NCBI GenBank assembly: GCA_025210475.1
Contig: JAOARW010000021.1
Coordinates: 115,692-179,691, forward strand
Direction of reading: 5' to 3'
Source: Carboxylicivirga sp.
Lineage (GTDB): Bacteria > Bacteroidota > Bacteroidia > Bacteroidales > Marinilabiliaceae
DNA: 64,000 bases
Positions 17,103 to 26,842 of this stretch are shown in pieces. The notes beneath the pieces are model-generated. The model saw only the letters and a program-made list of their open reading frames with translations, did not search any database and was not told the origin of the DNA. The position numbers and the translations under genes are program-made. The first letter of the stretch is position 1. Each line of letters starts with the position of its first letter.

Positions 17103-18089
17103 ATGGAATCCCATAAAGAAATATTAGCTATCATAAGAGGTGAAAGCAGTGAAAGGGAAAAGGCATTGTTTTACAACAAGCTTAACGAGGACAATGAACT
17201 GAGAGAATTATTTTATGAACTAAAGAATACTTGGATAAAGGCAGGCTTGTTAAATGTTTCCAAAGATGCTGCTCCAAAAGCTGATTTTGATCAGATTTGG
17301 CAAAGAATTAACAAAGACTCTTGGAAGAATCGTTTTAGAAAGTGGGGGCAATATGCTGCTGTTATATTAATAATTGTGATGGCTGGAGTGATTGGGGCAA
17401 GAATGACCAGTCAAAGGTTCGGACAACAAAACGATCAGATATATAGATTCTCTACAGGTCAGATGAGCGTAGCGGAAATAGAACTTCCTGATGGCTCAAA
17501 GGTTAGTTTAAATTCCAATACAAAAATAACCTATGTTAAGAATGAATCTAATAACGAACGATTAGTTACATTAAGTGGGGAAGCATTCTTTGATGTGATA
17601 CATGATGAACAATCGCCTTTTGTTTTGGATTTTAATCAATTACAAATCATCGACCTTGGAACCAAGTTTTCAGTTAAAGCGTATGACGAAAATGAAACTA
17701 TAGAAACATCTCTTTTTGAAGGGGCTCTTGATATATTAGTTAATAATAAACATCAAGTATCTGTAATGCCTGGAGAAAGTTATGTATATCATACAAATAG
17801 TCAAGAGGTTAAAAGAGTTAGGAGACTAAATTCCAACCCTACTGCTTGGAGAAAGAATCGTTTTGAATATCATAATGAGAAGCTTGAGATTATACTCATT
17901 GACCTCGCTCAATGGTATAACTTCGATGTTGAGTGGCAGAATGAAGAAATAAAGCACAAGCAGTTTTTATTAAATATTGATAAAACACAAAATGCAGAAA
18001 ACATTCTGGAGTTATTAGCATTAGGTTCAGAAATGAAATATGAAATCGTAAAGAAAAATAATAAAATTAATAAGGTAATAATCAAATAA
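17103..18089 (+). CDS. FecR-family anti-sigma factor
   Basis: A short cytoplasmic N-terminus binds the sigma factor. A transmembrane segment lies near residues 80-100 (YAAVILIIVMAGVIGA). The FecR domain has the hallmark VAEIELPDGSKVSLNSNTKI and LSGEAFFDV blocks. A C-terminal DUF4974-like STN-interacting domain (FEYHNEKLEIILIDLAQWYNFDV) is also present. The 328-residue length is normal. It lies 146 bases after the sigma gene and 126 before susC. It transmits occupancy of the outer-membrane transporter to the sigma factor. Confidence 0.92.
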   Translation: MESHKEILAIIRGESSEREKALFYNKLNEDNELRELFYELKNTWIKAGLLNVSKDAAPKADFDQIWQRINKDSWKNRFRKWGQYAAVILIIVMAGVIGARMTSQRFGQQNDQIYRFSTGQMSVAEIELPDGSKVSLNSNTKITYVKNESNNERLVTLSGEAFFDVIHDEQSPFVLDFNQLQIIDLGTKFSVKAYDENETIETSLFEGALDILVNNKHQVSVMPGESYVYHTNSQEVKRVRRLNSNPTAWRKNRFEYHNEKLEIILIDLAQWYNFDVEWQNEEIKHKQFLLNIDKTQNAENILELLALGSEMKYEIVKKNNKINKVIIK

Positions 18090-18116
18090 GCAGGAGTATT
18101 AATACCCAAAAAAAGA

Positions 18117-18146
18117 AATCGGGAAAGGCGGCCACCTAACCCGATT
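18117..18146 (+). other. stem-loop in the susC leader
   Basis: AATCGGG (18117-18123) and CCCGATT (18140-18146) form a perfect 7-bp stem with a 16-base loop. It lies between fecR and susC with no T-tract, so it may be a processing or attenuation structure rather than a terminator. Confidence 0.4.
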
Positions 18147-18215
18147 CTAAATTAAACAATGAAGCTGTACCGAGATAGTAAAGGCTTCACAGTCTAATCA
18201 AATGTTTACAAATTT

Positions 18216-21200
18216 ATGAAAAAAACGGACAAATTGCCAGAAGTCCAATGCTTTTGGCGACGGAAAATCATTATGTACATGAAAATGACATTCCTTTTGG
18301 CTTTAATGTCAATGTTAAGTGTATCGGCAAAGACCCTTAGTCAGCAAACCAAAATCAATCTGCAATTAAGGGAAGCAACTATTGTTGAGGTACTAGATGA
18401 AATGCAAGAACAAAGTGGTTTTGGTTTTGTATTTCAGAATGAAGAACTTAACCTTACGAAGAAATACAATTTTTCGAAAAGAGGTGTAGACTTAAGAGAG
18501 ATTTTAGATGAACTTTTTAAAGATGGAAGTTACAATTATCGATTTATCGATAATAATGTAGTTATCATTAAAAACGAAACAGCACAAGCGTATTCTGTAG
18601 CTCAACAAAACATTCGGGTCAAAGGTACGGTGATGGATGCAAACGGAGATCCTTTGCCAGGAGTTAATGTCTATCAAAAAAGCAACCCACAACATGGCGT
18701 TATTACTGGAGTTGACGGCTCATATGATATTGAGGTCGAGTCTGCGGATGTTTCTATCGTTTATTCCTTTATTGGATTTTTGACACAGGAAGTTAACGTA
18801 GCCGGGCGCAACGAAATAAATGTGACGCTGGTAGAAGAATCATTAGATATTAGTGAAGTTGTTGTAACTGCATTAGGTATTTCAAAAGAAAAGAAAGCAC
18901 TTGGATATGCAGTTCAGGATGTGAAGAGTGAGGAGTTGAATAAAGTGGCATCGCCTGATGTGGGCTCTAAACTACAGGGTAAAATGTCAGGTGTACAAAT
19001 TAACCAATCATCAACCATCGGTGGATCATCAAGAATTGTGGTGCGTGGTGAGTCAAGTTTAAGTCTTGGTGGTAACGAAGCATTAATTGTTGTCGATGGT
19101 GTGCCAATCAATGGAGGAAGTTCTGTCGCTAATGCTGTTGACTGGGGTAATGCCTTAGGTGATATCAACTCGAATGATATCGAGTCGGTTAGTGTACTAA
19201 AGGGTGGTGCAGCGGCAGCTTTATATGGTTCTATGGCCGGTAATGGCGTTGTTTTAATTACCACAAAAAGCGGTAAAGGAAAAACCGGATTAAGTGTAGA
19301 CTACAGTGGTTCGTTAATGTTCGAAAGCCTCTTGGAATATCCCGATACCTATCAATATGAGTATGCTGTAGGTAAATACCAGAATAATAAATTATACACA
19401 GGCAACGGTACATACAACCCTAAGCCATACGATGAAACTTGGAGTGAAAAGTACGATGAAAACAAGTACATCGAGTGGTGGTACTCACCAACATCAAATG
19501 GCTATAGGGCAGGAGATGTAAACATTCCAGACAAAGGAATCGTGCGTAAGTTGCCTTATGTATCGTCAGGAAAAAACAATTATGAAGAGTTCTTCGAAGT
19601 TGGCCGCACTTATTACAACCAAGTTTCGGTGTCAGGATCGAATGAAAACTTAAATGGTCGTATTTCATTTGAGAACATGGATCAAAAAGGTATGCAACCC
19701 GGTACGGATTTGAAACGAAACAGCATGTCTTCGAACTTAACGCTTAAGTTAGATGATCGTGTAAGTGTTAATCTGGCAATGAACTACAGCAATACTGAAA
19801 GTGGTAACCGTCCGGAAAAAGCCTGGAACAGTAACTCTATTAACTACGTAATGGCTTGGATGATGCCAGGTGTAAGAATGGATCAGTTGAAAGATTACTG
19901 GCAACCCGGTTTAGAAGGCAGAGAAACCATTAACTGGCGCGATGGACACAACAACCCTTACTGGATTACACATGAAATCAAAAACTCGTTGTTGCGCGAT
20001 CGTATCTTTGGTAACATTAATGTTAATTTCAAAATAAGAAAGGATCTTAACTTAAAAGTACGCCATGGAGAAGATGTTAAGTATGAAAATCGTGGCTATT
20101 ACCGACCAATGGGTGGTGGTTCTGTTTCAACTGCGAGTAAGTATAAAGCGCGTACACGTGTAGGTCAAAGTGATTTCTTATTGACTTATAATCCAACTAT
20201 CAGCGATAATTTCGGATTTGATGTCAACTTTGGTGGTAGTAACTATAAAAGCGAGTATGAGGAATTAACAGGTAGCCATGGTGGAGCTTTAGTTCCAGAA
20301 ATGTCTTCATTAGGAAATGCCAAGATTGCGGCTACTGCTGCTGATTATGTGTCTAATAAAGAAATCCGTTCTGTATATTCGTTTTTGAACGTTGATTACA
20401 AAAGAATGGTATATTTGGCTTTAACCGCAAGAAACGACTGGTCAAGTACTTTGCCTAAGGATAATCACAGTTATTTTTACCCTTCTGCAACCTTAAGCTT
20501 CTTAGTCAATGAAATGGTTGAGTTGCCAAGTAGCATTAATTATTTAAAACTTCGTGGTGGTTTAGCACAAGTAGGTAAAGATACCGACCCTTATGCCTTG
20601 TTGACTTATCCTGGTTTAGGAACCGAGTATCAGGCTAATACTGTTTTAGGATTGCCATCTAACTTAAAAAATCCTGATTTAAAGCCTGAAGAAACAACTA
20701 CATTCGAAGTAGGTGTTGAGGCTAAATTCTTGAGTAATCGAATTGGAGTTGATTTTACTTATTATCGAAATAATACCAAGAACCAGATTATTCCAATTTC
20801 GTTGCCTCAGTCATCAGGTTATACTCGACGAATGGCTAACGCCGGTGAAGTTAAAAACTCAGGATATGAAATATCTTTAAATGTAACACCTGTTAAAACG
20901 AATAATTTTACATGGGATGCGACAGTAAACATGTCGGGTAACACCAGTGAAGTTGTTGAGCTGGAGTATGGTTTAGATCGCTACAAAATTACAGGCTTTG
21001 GTGATAACGGTGAGAGTGTAACTGCCATGGTTGGTAAAGAAGTGATGGGTATTTTTGGTCACAAGCAAATGGTGGTAGAAGATACTAAAAGCCCTCATTA
21101 TGGCCGTAAAATTTATGATTCGAACGGTGCACCAGTGCAGAACCCTGATTCTGAGTACTTGGGTACGGCAAACCCGGATTGGATTTTAGGTTTCACCAAT

Positions 21201-21704
21201 AGGTTTACCTACAAAAATCTGACTTTGAACTGTGTACTTGATATGCGTCACGGTGGTATCGCCTATTCATCTGCGACTAACATTATGTATGGAGGTGGTT
21301 ATAATACAGCAACAGCTGATTGGCGTACGAATGGTGTAAAAGGCGATGGCGTTATAGCTAACGGTGATGGAACATATAGAGAAAATGACATTGTCTTGAA
21401 AGGTGATGATATTAAAAATATTTGGGTTGGTAAATGGCGTAAAATTAGTCCTAACAACTTCTTTGATTCTGACTTTGTTAAAATCCGTGAGTTATCGTTA
21501 ACTTACGCTCTACCTCAAGTCGTTTTAAATAATTTACCAATATCAAGAGCAAGTGTTTCGGTTGTGGGAAGAAACTTATTCACATGGGATGATATACCTA
21601 ATCAGGATGCTGATGTATACAGAGAAGGTATCCCTGGATATGCAGGTAACTTTACATATCCAACAAGCCGAACATATGGTGTAACGCTTAACGTATCATT
21701 CTAA
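18216..21704 (+). CDS. SusC/RagA TonB-linked outer-membrane transporter with STN domain
   Basis: The long positive N-terminus and signal segment (about residues 22-40) are typical for STN-bearing SusC proteins. The STN domain spans ~48-120, a carboxypeptidase-regulatory-like domain ~130-215 (VKGTVMDANGDPLPGVNV), the plug ~220-345 (KLQGKMSGVQI, VVDGVPI, VLKGGAAAALYGSMAGNGVVLITTKSGK), and then the beta-barrel to the C-terminal NVSF. The 1162-residue length is normal. The STN domain and upstream FecI/FecR pair imply that substrate binding triggers transcription. It imports oligosaccharides with the SusD encoded 13 bases downstream. Confidence 0.95.
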   Translation: MKKTDKLPEVQCFWRRKIIMYMKMTFLLALMSMLSVSAKTLSQQTKINLQLREATIVEVLDEMQEQSGFGFVFQNEELNLTKKYNFSKRGVDLREILDELFKDGSYNYRFIDNNVVIIKNETAQAYSVAQQNIRVKGTVMDANGDPLPGVNVYQKSNPQHGVITGVDGSYDIEVESADVSIVYSFIGFLTQEVNVAGRNEINVTLVEESLDISEVVVTALGISKEKKALGYAVQDVKSEELNKVASPDVGSKLQGKMSGVQINQSSTIGGSSRIVVRGESSLSLGGNEALIVVDGVPINGGSSVANAVDWGNALGDINSNDIESVSVLKGGAAAALYGSMAGNGVVLITTKSGKGKTGLSVDYSGSLMFESLLEYPDTYQYEYAVGKYQNNKLYTGNGTYNPKPYDETWSEKYDENKYIEWWYSPTSNGYRAGDVNIPDKGIVRKLPYVSSGKNNYEEFFEVGRTYYNQVSVSGSNENLNGRISFENMDQKGMQPGTDLKRNSMSSNLTLKLDDRVSVNLAMNYSNTESGNRPEKAWNSNSINYVMAWMMPGVRMDQLKDYWQPGLEGRETINWRDGHNNPYWITHEIKNSLLRDRIFGNINVNFKIRKDLNLKVRHGEDVKYENRGYYRPMGGGSVSTASKYKARTRVGQSDFLLTYNPTISDNFGFDVNFGGSNYKSEYEELTGSHGGALVPEMSSLGNAKIAATAADYVSNKEIRSVYSFLNVDYKRMVYLALTARNDWSSTLPKDNHSYFYPSATLSFLVNEMVELPSSINYLKLRGGLAQVGKDTDPYALLTYPGLGTEYQANTVLGLPSNLKNPDLKPEETTTFEVGVEAKFLSNRIGVDFTYYRNNTKNQIIPISLPQSSGYTRRMANAGEVKNSGYEISLNVTPVKTNNFTWDATVNMSGNTSEVVELEYGLDRYKITGFGDNGESVTAMVGKEVMGIFGHKQMVVEDTKSPHYGRKIYDSNGAPVQNPDSEYLGTANPDWILGFTNRFTYKNLTLNCVLDMRHGGIAYSSATNIMYGGGYNTATADWRTNGVKGDGVIANGDGTYRENDIVLKGDDIKNIWVGKWRKISPNNFFDSDFVKIRELSLTYALPQVVLNNLPISRASVSVVGRNLFTWDDIPNQDADVYREGIPGYAGNFTYPTSRTYGVTLNVSF

Positions 21705-21717
21705 AAAAAATCTAACA

Positions 21718-23217
21718 ATGAAGAATATATTTAAATACATGGTTGTGGCATTGGGTATGCTATCAATAGTAGCCTGCGACGACCTGTTAGAAGAGAATAT
21801 TGATCCAAATAGTTTCTCATCGGCACCTGTAGATAATATTTTTGCAGAGGTGGAGCGAGGTATGAGTATTGTTTTTACAGAAATTTCATACGATGTAGCT
21901 ACAAAATTTGTTCAACATACTGAGTGGCCAAGTAAGCACTGGACTTTTAACCTTGACGAAAGTAGGCGCGGTGAAGATTATTGGGAAATTCACTTTGGGC
22001 AAATCAAGAATATTGAGTATATTATTGATAACTCAGGTGAAGGACACGAGTACCAGAAAGCTGTTGCTTTAACCTTGAAAGCATGGATGTATTATAACCT
22101 AACAAGCTGGCATGGTGATATTCCATTTTCTGAGGGCGGTCAAGCTCATAATAATATTAACAGGCCTAAGTATGACAAGCAGGAAGTGGTAATGCAAGGT
22201 ATTTTAGATCTATTAAAAGAGGCCAACGAATTGTTATTAACAGATAAAGCAGCCCCTTTGCAAGGTGATTTTCTACTAGATAACGATGTATTGAAATGGC
22301 GCAAGTTTGCCAATTCTTTAAAAGTGAGAGTGCTGATAGCTCAATCTAAACAGAAAGATCCGACTGCAGAACTAAAAGCAATGATGGCAGATGCTGAAAA
22401 GTATCCACTGATGAGTTCAAATGACGATCAGCCAGAATTTTACTACTACGCACTTGAAACATATCCAAGGAGTTTACACGGTGGTTACTACACTCTAGAA
22501 ACTTTCATGTGTAATGCTTTAGTAGATAAAATGGTAAGCTTAAATGATGAGCGATTACACATGTATGCGATGCCAACGATTGTACCGGGTAAACCTTTTA
22601 TTGGTATTAAAAATGGTGAAACAAAAGCACCAGCTCCAGGTAATGCATCATTTACTTCAGCATTGATTATGCAATCACGAGAAGTATATGATCTGCCAAC
22701 AGTTTGGATGAGCTATGCAGAGCTTGAATTTCTTTTGGCAGAAGCTGCTGAAAAAGGATGGATCGATGGCGGAACAGAAGCAGCGAAAGCTCACTACGAA
22801 AAAGGTATCGAAGCATCTTATAATTACTGTAAGCGCGTATTGGATGGTGGCTTGGAAAATGGCTTAAATGACCATCATAAGTCAGAGTACGAGGCTTTAC
22901 CAGACATTAGCGCAATGGCTGACTGGAGTCCAGCATATGTTGAAACTGCTGGTGTAAAGTACGATGGTGATAAACTTGAAAAAATCGCTACTCAAAAGTG
23001 GATTGCATTATACCTTGATATGGAAGGTTACTTCTCATATCGCCGTACCAACCGTCCTGCTTTAACATTCAATCCTGAAGGACCTAATGGAGGTGTGAAT
23101 CCTTTACGATTTAGATATCCTGAGGATGAGAGAACTAACAACGAAGAGAACTACAAAGCGGCAGTGGCTCAGCAAGGGCCAGATGAGTGGAGTACAAAAA
23201 TGTGGTTGTTAAAATAA
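21718..23217 (+). CDS. SusD/RagB-family surface lipoprotein (SusD-like_2 type)
   Basis: The lipobox signal ends SIVACDD. A TPR-like alpha fold is indicated by KNIEYIIDNS, ALTLKAWMYYNLTSWHGDIPFSE and EFLLAEAAEKGW, with the carboxy-terminal ATQKWIALYLDMEGYFSYRRT typical of SusD-like_2. The 499-residue length is normal. It forms the lid on the SusC barrel and binds the glycan. It is followed by a hairpin and a surface lectin-like lipoprotein gene. Confidence 0.94.
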   Translation: MKNIFKYMVVALGMLSIVACDDLLEENIDPNSFSSAPVDNIFAEVERGMSIVFTEISYDVATKFVQHTEWPSKHWTFNLDESRRGEDYWEIHFGQIKNIEYIIDNSGEGHEYQKAVALTLKAWMYYNLTSWHGDIPFSEGGQAHNNINRPKYDKQEVVMQGILDLLKEANELLLTDKAAPLQGDFLLDNDVLKWRKFANSLKVRVLIAQSKQKDPTAELKAMMADAEKYPLMSSNDDQPEFYYYALETYPRSLHGGYYTLETFMCNALVDKMVSLNDERLHMYAMPTIVPGKPFIGIKNGETKAPAPGNASFTSALIMQSREVYDLPTVWMSYAELEFLLAEAAEKGWIDGGTEAAKAHYEKGIEASYNYCKRVLDGGLENGLNDHHKSEYEALPDISAMADWSPAYVETAGVKYDGDKLEKIATQKWIALYLDMEGYFSYRRTNRPALTFNPEGPNGGVNPLRFRYPEDERTNNEENYKAAVAQQGPDEWSTKMWLLK

Positions 23218-23235
23218 GCACGATTAATAAGTTAG

Positions 23236-23257
23236 GGAAGGGTCTTTAGACTCTTCC
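23236..23257 (+). other. intercistronic hairpin after susD
   Basis: GGAAGGGTC (23236-23244) pairs with GACTCTTCC (23249-23257) over 9 positions including one G-U, with a TTTA loop. No T-run follows. It may set the lower expression of the downstream genes relative to susCD by RNA processing or partial termination. Confidence 0.5.
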
Positions 23258-23285
23258 TGGATTTAATTTACTAAACGAAGTTATA

Positions 23286-25025
23286 ATGAAAAAAAATAAT
23301 ATTATAAATAGTTTTTGGTTCAAATCAATCGCCTTTGTAAGTATTGCAGCATTAGGTTTAGGTGCTTGTAATGACGACGATATCGAGAAATTTGAACCAG
23401 ATATGCGTCTTGTTGGAAAGGAAAAAGTCGAAATTAGACATAACAATCCGGCAACAGGCAAACCATATACTGAGGAAGAACTTAAAGAGTTGAACTACGA
23501 CCCAACTAAGGAGGAAACTTACCTGGCAGATCAGGATGTTGAACTATTGTTGTGGACGCAAGCTAAGCCTAAGAAAACGGATGTTTTATTAGTAGGTGAA
23601 GATGGTATATTCACAACTTTAGAAAATGCGGTTGAGTTCGATGGGGGTTATAGCATGACGCTTAAAACGACCTTGGAAGAATTGAAAATTCCAAGCGGTT
23701 TAAATAAAAGTTTAAATTTTCAAATAACCTACGATGATTTAGCAGTGGGTGATTTTGGTTATGCATCATCTAGTCAAATAAACTTTTTGGTTAATGCTAC
23801 TCAAACGGGTGGTCCGCAATTGGTTTCGTATCGTAAGAGTTTTAAAGAGAGCATGGGCTTAGCTTTTGAAAGCATTGCAACAGAATTCGGTACAGATGCA
23901 TTAGCGGGTAAGTATGTTGACCTTAACGGAAGTAGCCAATATTTGACTATTAAAGAAACCGAGCAAAACATGGACTTTACTCACAGTGAAGACTTCTCTC
24001 TTTCATTATGGGTGAATACTACTGCAACAGAAAGTGATCCATCAATCATTGGAGACAAAGATTGGGGAGGCGGTAGTAATAAAGGATTCGTAATGTTCTT
24101 TACTGGTGAAAAGTGGAAGATGAATATAGGAGATGGTGCGGATGGACGTGTTGACCTGGAAGGTAACAAGATAAATGATGGAAAATGGCACCATTTAGCA
24201 GTTACGTTCGATCGCGATGGAAGCATGACCATGTATCAAAACGGAGAACAAATTGGGCAAACCGATATCTCTGCTACTACAGACATGAATAGCGGAATGC
24301 CAATACGTATAGGTCAGGACGGAACCGGTAGTTATGGTGATTTCTTCAAGGGAAAAATAGGATCGGTCGTTGTTAGTGATTACTTATTATCAAAGGATGA
24401 AATTAAGGTGATGGCTGGTAAAGGTTCCGGTGTTCAGTTGCGTACGAAAGATGCTGTTAGCGTAATTGAGGTTGAGAACGGGGCTTCGGAAAATACAATT
24501 GAAAATGGTATGCCGGTTGGTACTTATAATGGTACCGATGATTTTTCAACAATCAAAGATGAGGGCAAGTTAGATTTCAGATACGAGAACGACTGGTCTG
24601 TTGCTGTTTGGGTTAATACCACATCTGAAGAAAGTGATCCTTCAATTATTGGAGATAAAGATTGGGGCAGCGGAGGAAATCCTGGCTTTATAATGGCTTA
24701 TAAGGGCGATGTGTGGAAAATTAACGTTGCTGATGCAGATGGCAATCGTAAAGATGTAGATGGACAGGCTATAAATGATGGTGAATGGCATTTGTTAATG
24801 GCTACGTTTGATCGAGATGGAGAGCTAATACTTTATCAGGATGGTAAGAAAGTTGGCTCAACATCAATAGCAGGTGCAGGTAGTCTGGCAAGTGGATTAC
24901 CAATGCGTTTGGCACAAGAAGGAACCGGTGCTTATGGTGATTTCTTCGAAGGAAAAATTGGGCGCGCAATGATCTTCGATTATGTAGTGTCTGCTGACGA
25001 TGCCTTAAAATTATTCGCTGAATAG
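23286..25025 (+). CDS. surface lipoprotein with two LamG/concanavalin-like domains
   Basis: The lipobox signal ends LGACNDD. Residues ~35-190 form an N-terminal beta domain like those of Sus-associated DUF1735 glycan-binding proteins (a weak call). Two LamG-type jelly rolls follow (about 205-380 and 395-579). Both contain SDPSIIGDKDWG, NDGKWH or NDGEWH, TFDRDG and GDFFxGKIG, so they arose by internal duplication. In this position (SusE/SusF slot) it should be a surface glycan-binding protein. No catalytic residues are evident. A terminator follows. Confidence 0.85.
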   Translation: MKKNNIINSFWFKSIAFVSIAALGLGACNDDDIEKFEPDMRLVGKEKVEIRHNNPATGKPYTEEELKELNYDPTKEETYLADQDVELLLWTQAKPKKTDVLLVGEDGIFTTLENAVEFDGGYSMTLKTTLEELKIPSGLNKSLNFQITYDDLAVGDFGYASSSQINFLVNATQTGGPQLVSYRKSFKESMGLAFESIATEFGTDALAGKYVDLNGSSQYLTIKETEQNMDFTHSEDFSLSLWVNTTATESDPSIIGDKDWGGGSNKGFVMFFTGEKWKMNIGDGADGRVDLEGNKINDGKWHHLAVTFDRDGSMTMYQNGEQIGQTDISATTDMNSGMPIRIGQDGTGSYGDFFKGKIGSVVVSDYLLSKDEIKVMAGKGSGVQLRTKDAVSVIEVENGASENTIENGMPVGTYNGTDDFSTIKDEGKLDFRYENDWSVAVWVNTTSEESDPSIIGDKDWGSGGNPGFIMAYKGDVWKINVADADGNRKDVDGQAINDGEWHLLMATFDRDGELILYQDGKKVGSTSIAGAGSLASGLPMRLAQEGTGAYGDFFEGKIGRAMIFDYVVSADDALKLFAE

Positions 25026-25062
25026 TTCATATAGTTTTATCGTAAGAATAATGATTGATTTA

Positions 25063-25101
25063 GTAAGCAGGGCAGGTTATTCCTGTTCTGCTTACTTTTT
25101 T
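25063..25101 (+). terminator. rho-independent terminator after the Sus block
   Basis: GTAAGCAGGGCAGG (25063-25076) pairs with CCTGTTCTGCTTAC (25082-25095) with two G-U pairs and a 5-base loop, followed by TTTTTTA. It separates susC/susD/LamG from the enzyme genes, although read-through or a separate promoter must serve those. Confidence 0.85.
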
Positions 25102-25124
25102 ATTGACCTTATTGCCCATTCAAA

Positions 25125-26783
25125 ATGACAAAAAAAGCATTCTTTATATTCTTGTTTCTAACGTGTATTTGTGTGGTTAGTGGACAAGTACAAAATCCCT
25201 TAGATACCCTTTCCCGCTATCAGATTCTTAAACGTTACGCACCAATTTTTCACATGGGTGTTAACTCAAAGAAACCTTATTATGAGGGACAAGATTTAAT
25301 TGTAGCTGTTGATCAGGATAAAAATTGGGGTACTTATGACGATGATGAGGATGTGTGGGCAGAAGACAGCTATTGGCAGCGCACTACTATCGCGCAGAAG
25401 TTGTCGCAAATCGATAGCGAAATAAATGACATCACACCAGTTGTATATACTTCCTTTCTTGAGTTGGAAGAGGCTTATGTGCTGTGTTATGAGCTTTATC
25501 ACACCTATAATGAAGTGAATCCGGGAACCCTATTTGACCATATGGGGGATATTGAAGGGGTTACCATGATTGTCAGTAAAACAGGTCAAATATTAGGCGC
25601 ATCATCCACAGCGCATAGTCATAAAATATGGAGCACACCTCATAAAAGCAAAAACCGTCCTGGCATAATTCATCGTCATCATAAAAAAACATACGCCTTA
25701 AAACTTAGCGGTACACATGCACATTTCTGGGTTGGAGCCAATGGCCCAATCGACTTGTTATATGGTTCTCGTGGCCATGCTATTTACCCTTATGCGAAGA
25801 AACAAAGTAAAACAGGTATAACTTATAGTGTAGCGAGCAATGGTGTTTCTAAAGCACCAAAAGTTATCGGAGAGCGCCAAAAAGATAGAGGGTACACTGA
25901 GAAGGCCAATTACCTGTTAGTGGCCGAAGAAGAATTATTAGTTAAAAATGTTGGTAGTAAAGCGTTAGATAAAATGTATCATATTGGCCAATCCATGGGA
26001 ACCTGGAGTGGTCGTTTATGGGGTAACGGATACTATGGCTACATCGATGACGGGCCAAGAGAGCGTTACAATATGACCTATGATACTCCACTGGATACAA
26101 ACTGGAAATTTAATCCAAGAAAAAATATAGGCAACAGCTCGACACTGCTGGTTGCACGAGATAATGGCTTGAACCTGAAAACCCAGATCGCCAGCTTCTA
26201 TCGTTCAGGAGCTGTTATACAAGGAGGAGGAGCTCTTTCAAAAGAGGTACAAGCAACTTCTCCACTTTATTTTTACCATACTCCTACACCTAAGGAGGTA
26301 TTATCCATTGAAGCTAAAGTGTTAAGAGTTGGTAAACTACACCTGAAAAATGGATGGTTTTCTAATTCCTTTAACGAAGCCTATGTGAATGAAACAGGCC
26401 CAAATGCCGGTTTAATGCTTCGTTCTGCTCTATCGAGTGATAATGCCTATGTATATGTAGGATGGGCACCTGAAAAAGAAGAAATTATCCTGGTTACAAA
26501 GCGAACAGATGAGCCAGCGCATATTCAACGTTTCAATAAGTTTGCTGAAGGATATAAATATTTCCGAATTCAAAAGAACAACGATATTATAACAATACAA
26601 ATTCGTCAAGCACATAAAAAGGAATGGCACAGCTTACTTCAACTAAAATCAGATGATGTTTTTCAGAATGAAAAGAAGGTATATGGTTGCCTGCTAGTAT
26701 TAAGTGACGTTAATTCTTTGGAACCCTTCTACTATACAAATGCTGAATTTGAACAGATTAAAATTAACTATAATATAAGGTAA
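25125..26783 (+). CDS. exported protein of unknown function, Vps62-like plus concanavalin-like domains
   Basis: The signal peptide ends VVSGQ. I do not recognise a firm family. Residues ~25-330 contain RYAPIFHM, HMGDIEGVTMIV and GSRGHAIYPYA. These resemble the layout of the Vps62/DUF946 fold (HEGDWE..., HA.YP), with many His that could bind metal. Residues ~375-552 look like a jelly-roll module (GLMLRSALSSDNAYVYVGW, VYGCLLVLS) of the DUF1349 or similar lectin type. It is the first gene after the terminator in the enzyme block of the locus. It could be a glycan-binding or lyase-like protein, but no function is assigned. Confidence 0.6.
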   Translation: MTKKAFFIFLFLTCICVVSGQVQNPLDTLSRYQILKRYAPIFHMGVNSKKPYYEGQDLIVAVDQDKNWGTYDDDEDVWAEDSYWQRTTIAQKLSQIDSEINDITPVVYTSFLELEEAYVLCYELYHTYNEVNPGTLFDHMGDIEGVTMIVSKTGQILGASSTAHSHKIWSTPHKSKNRPGIIHRHHKKTYALKLSGTHAHFWVGANGPIDLLYGSRGHAIYPYAKKQSKTGITYSVASNGVSKAPKVIGERQKDRGYTEKANYLLVAEEELLVKNVGSKALDKMYHIGQSMGTWSGRLWGNGYYGYIDDGPRERYNMTYDTPLDTNWKFNPRKNIGNSSTLLVARDNGLNLKTQIASFYRSGAVIQGGGALSKEVQATSPLYFYHTPTPKEVLSIEAKVLRVGKLHLKNGWFSNSFNEAYVNETGPNAGLMLRSALSSDNAYVYVGWAPEKEEIILVTKRTDEPAHIQRFNKFAEGYKYFRIQKNNDIITIQIRQAHKKEWHSLLQLKSDDVFQNEKKVYGCLLVLSDVNSLEPFYYTNAEFEQIKINYNIR

Positions 26784-26842
26784 AACATACAGTAGAATGT
26801 ATTACCTGCAGAAATTTCTGTTGCAAAATTAAAACCAAAAAA

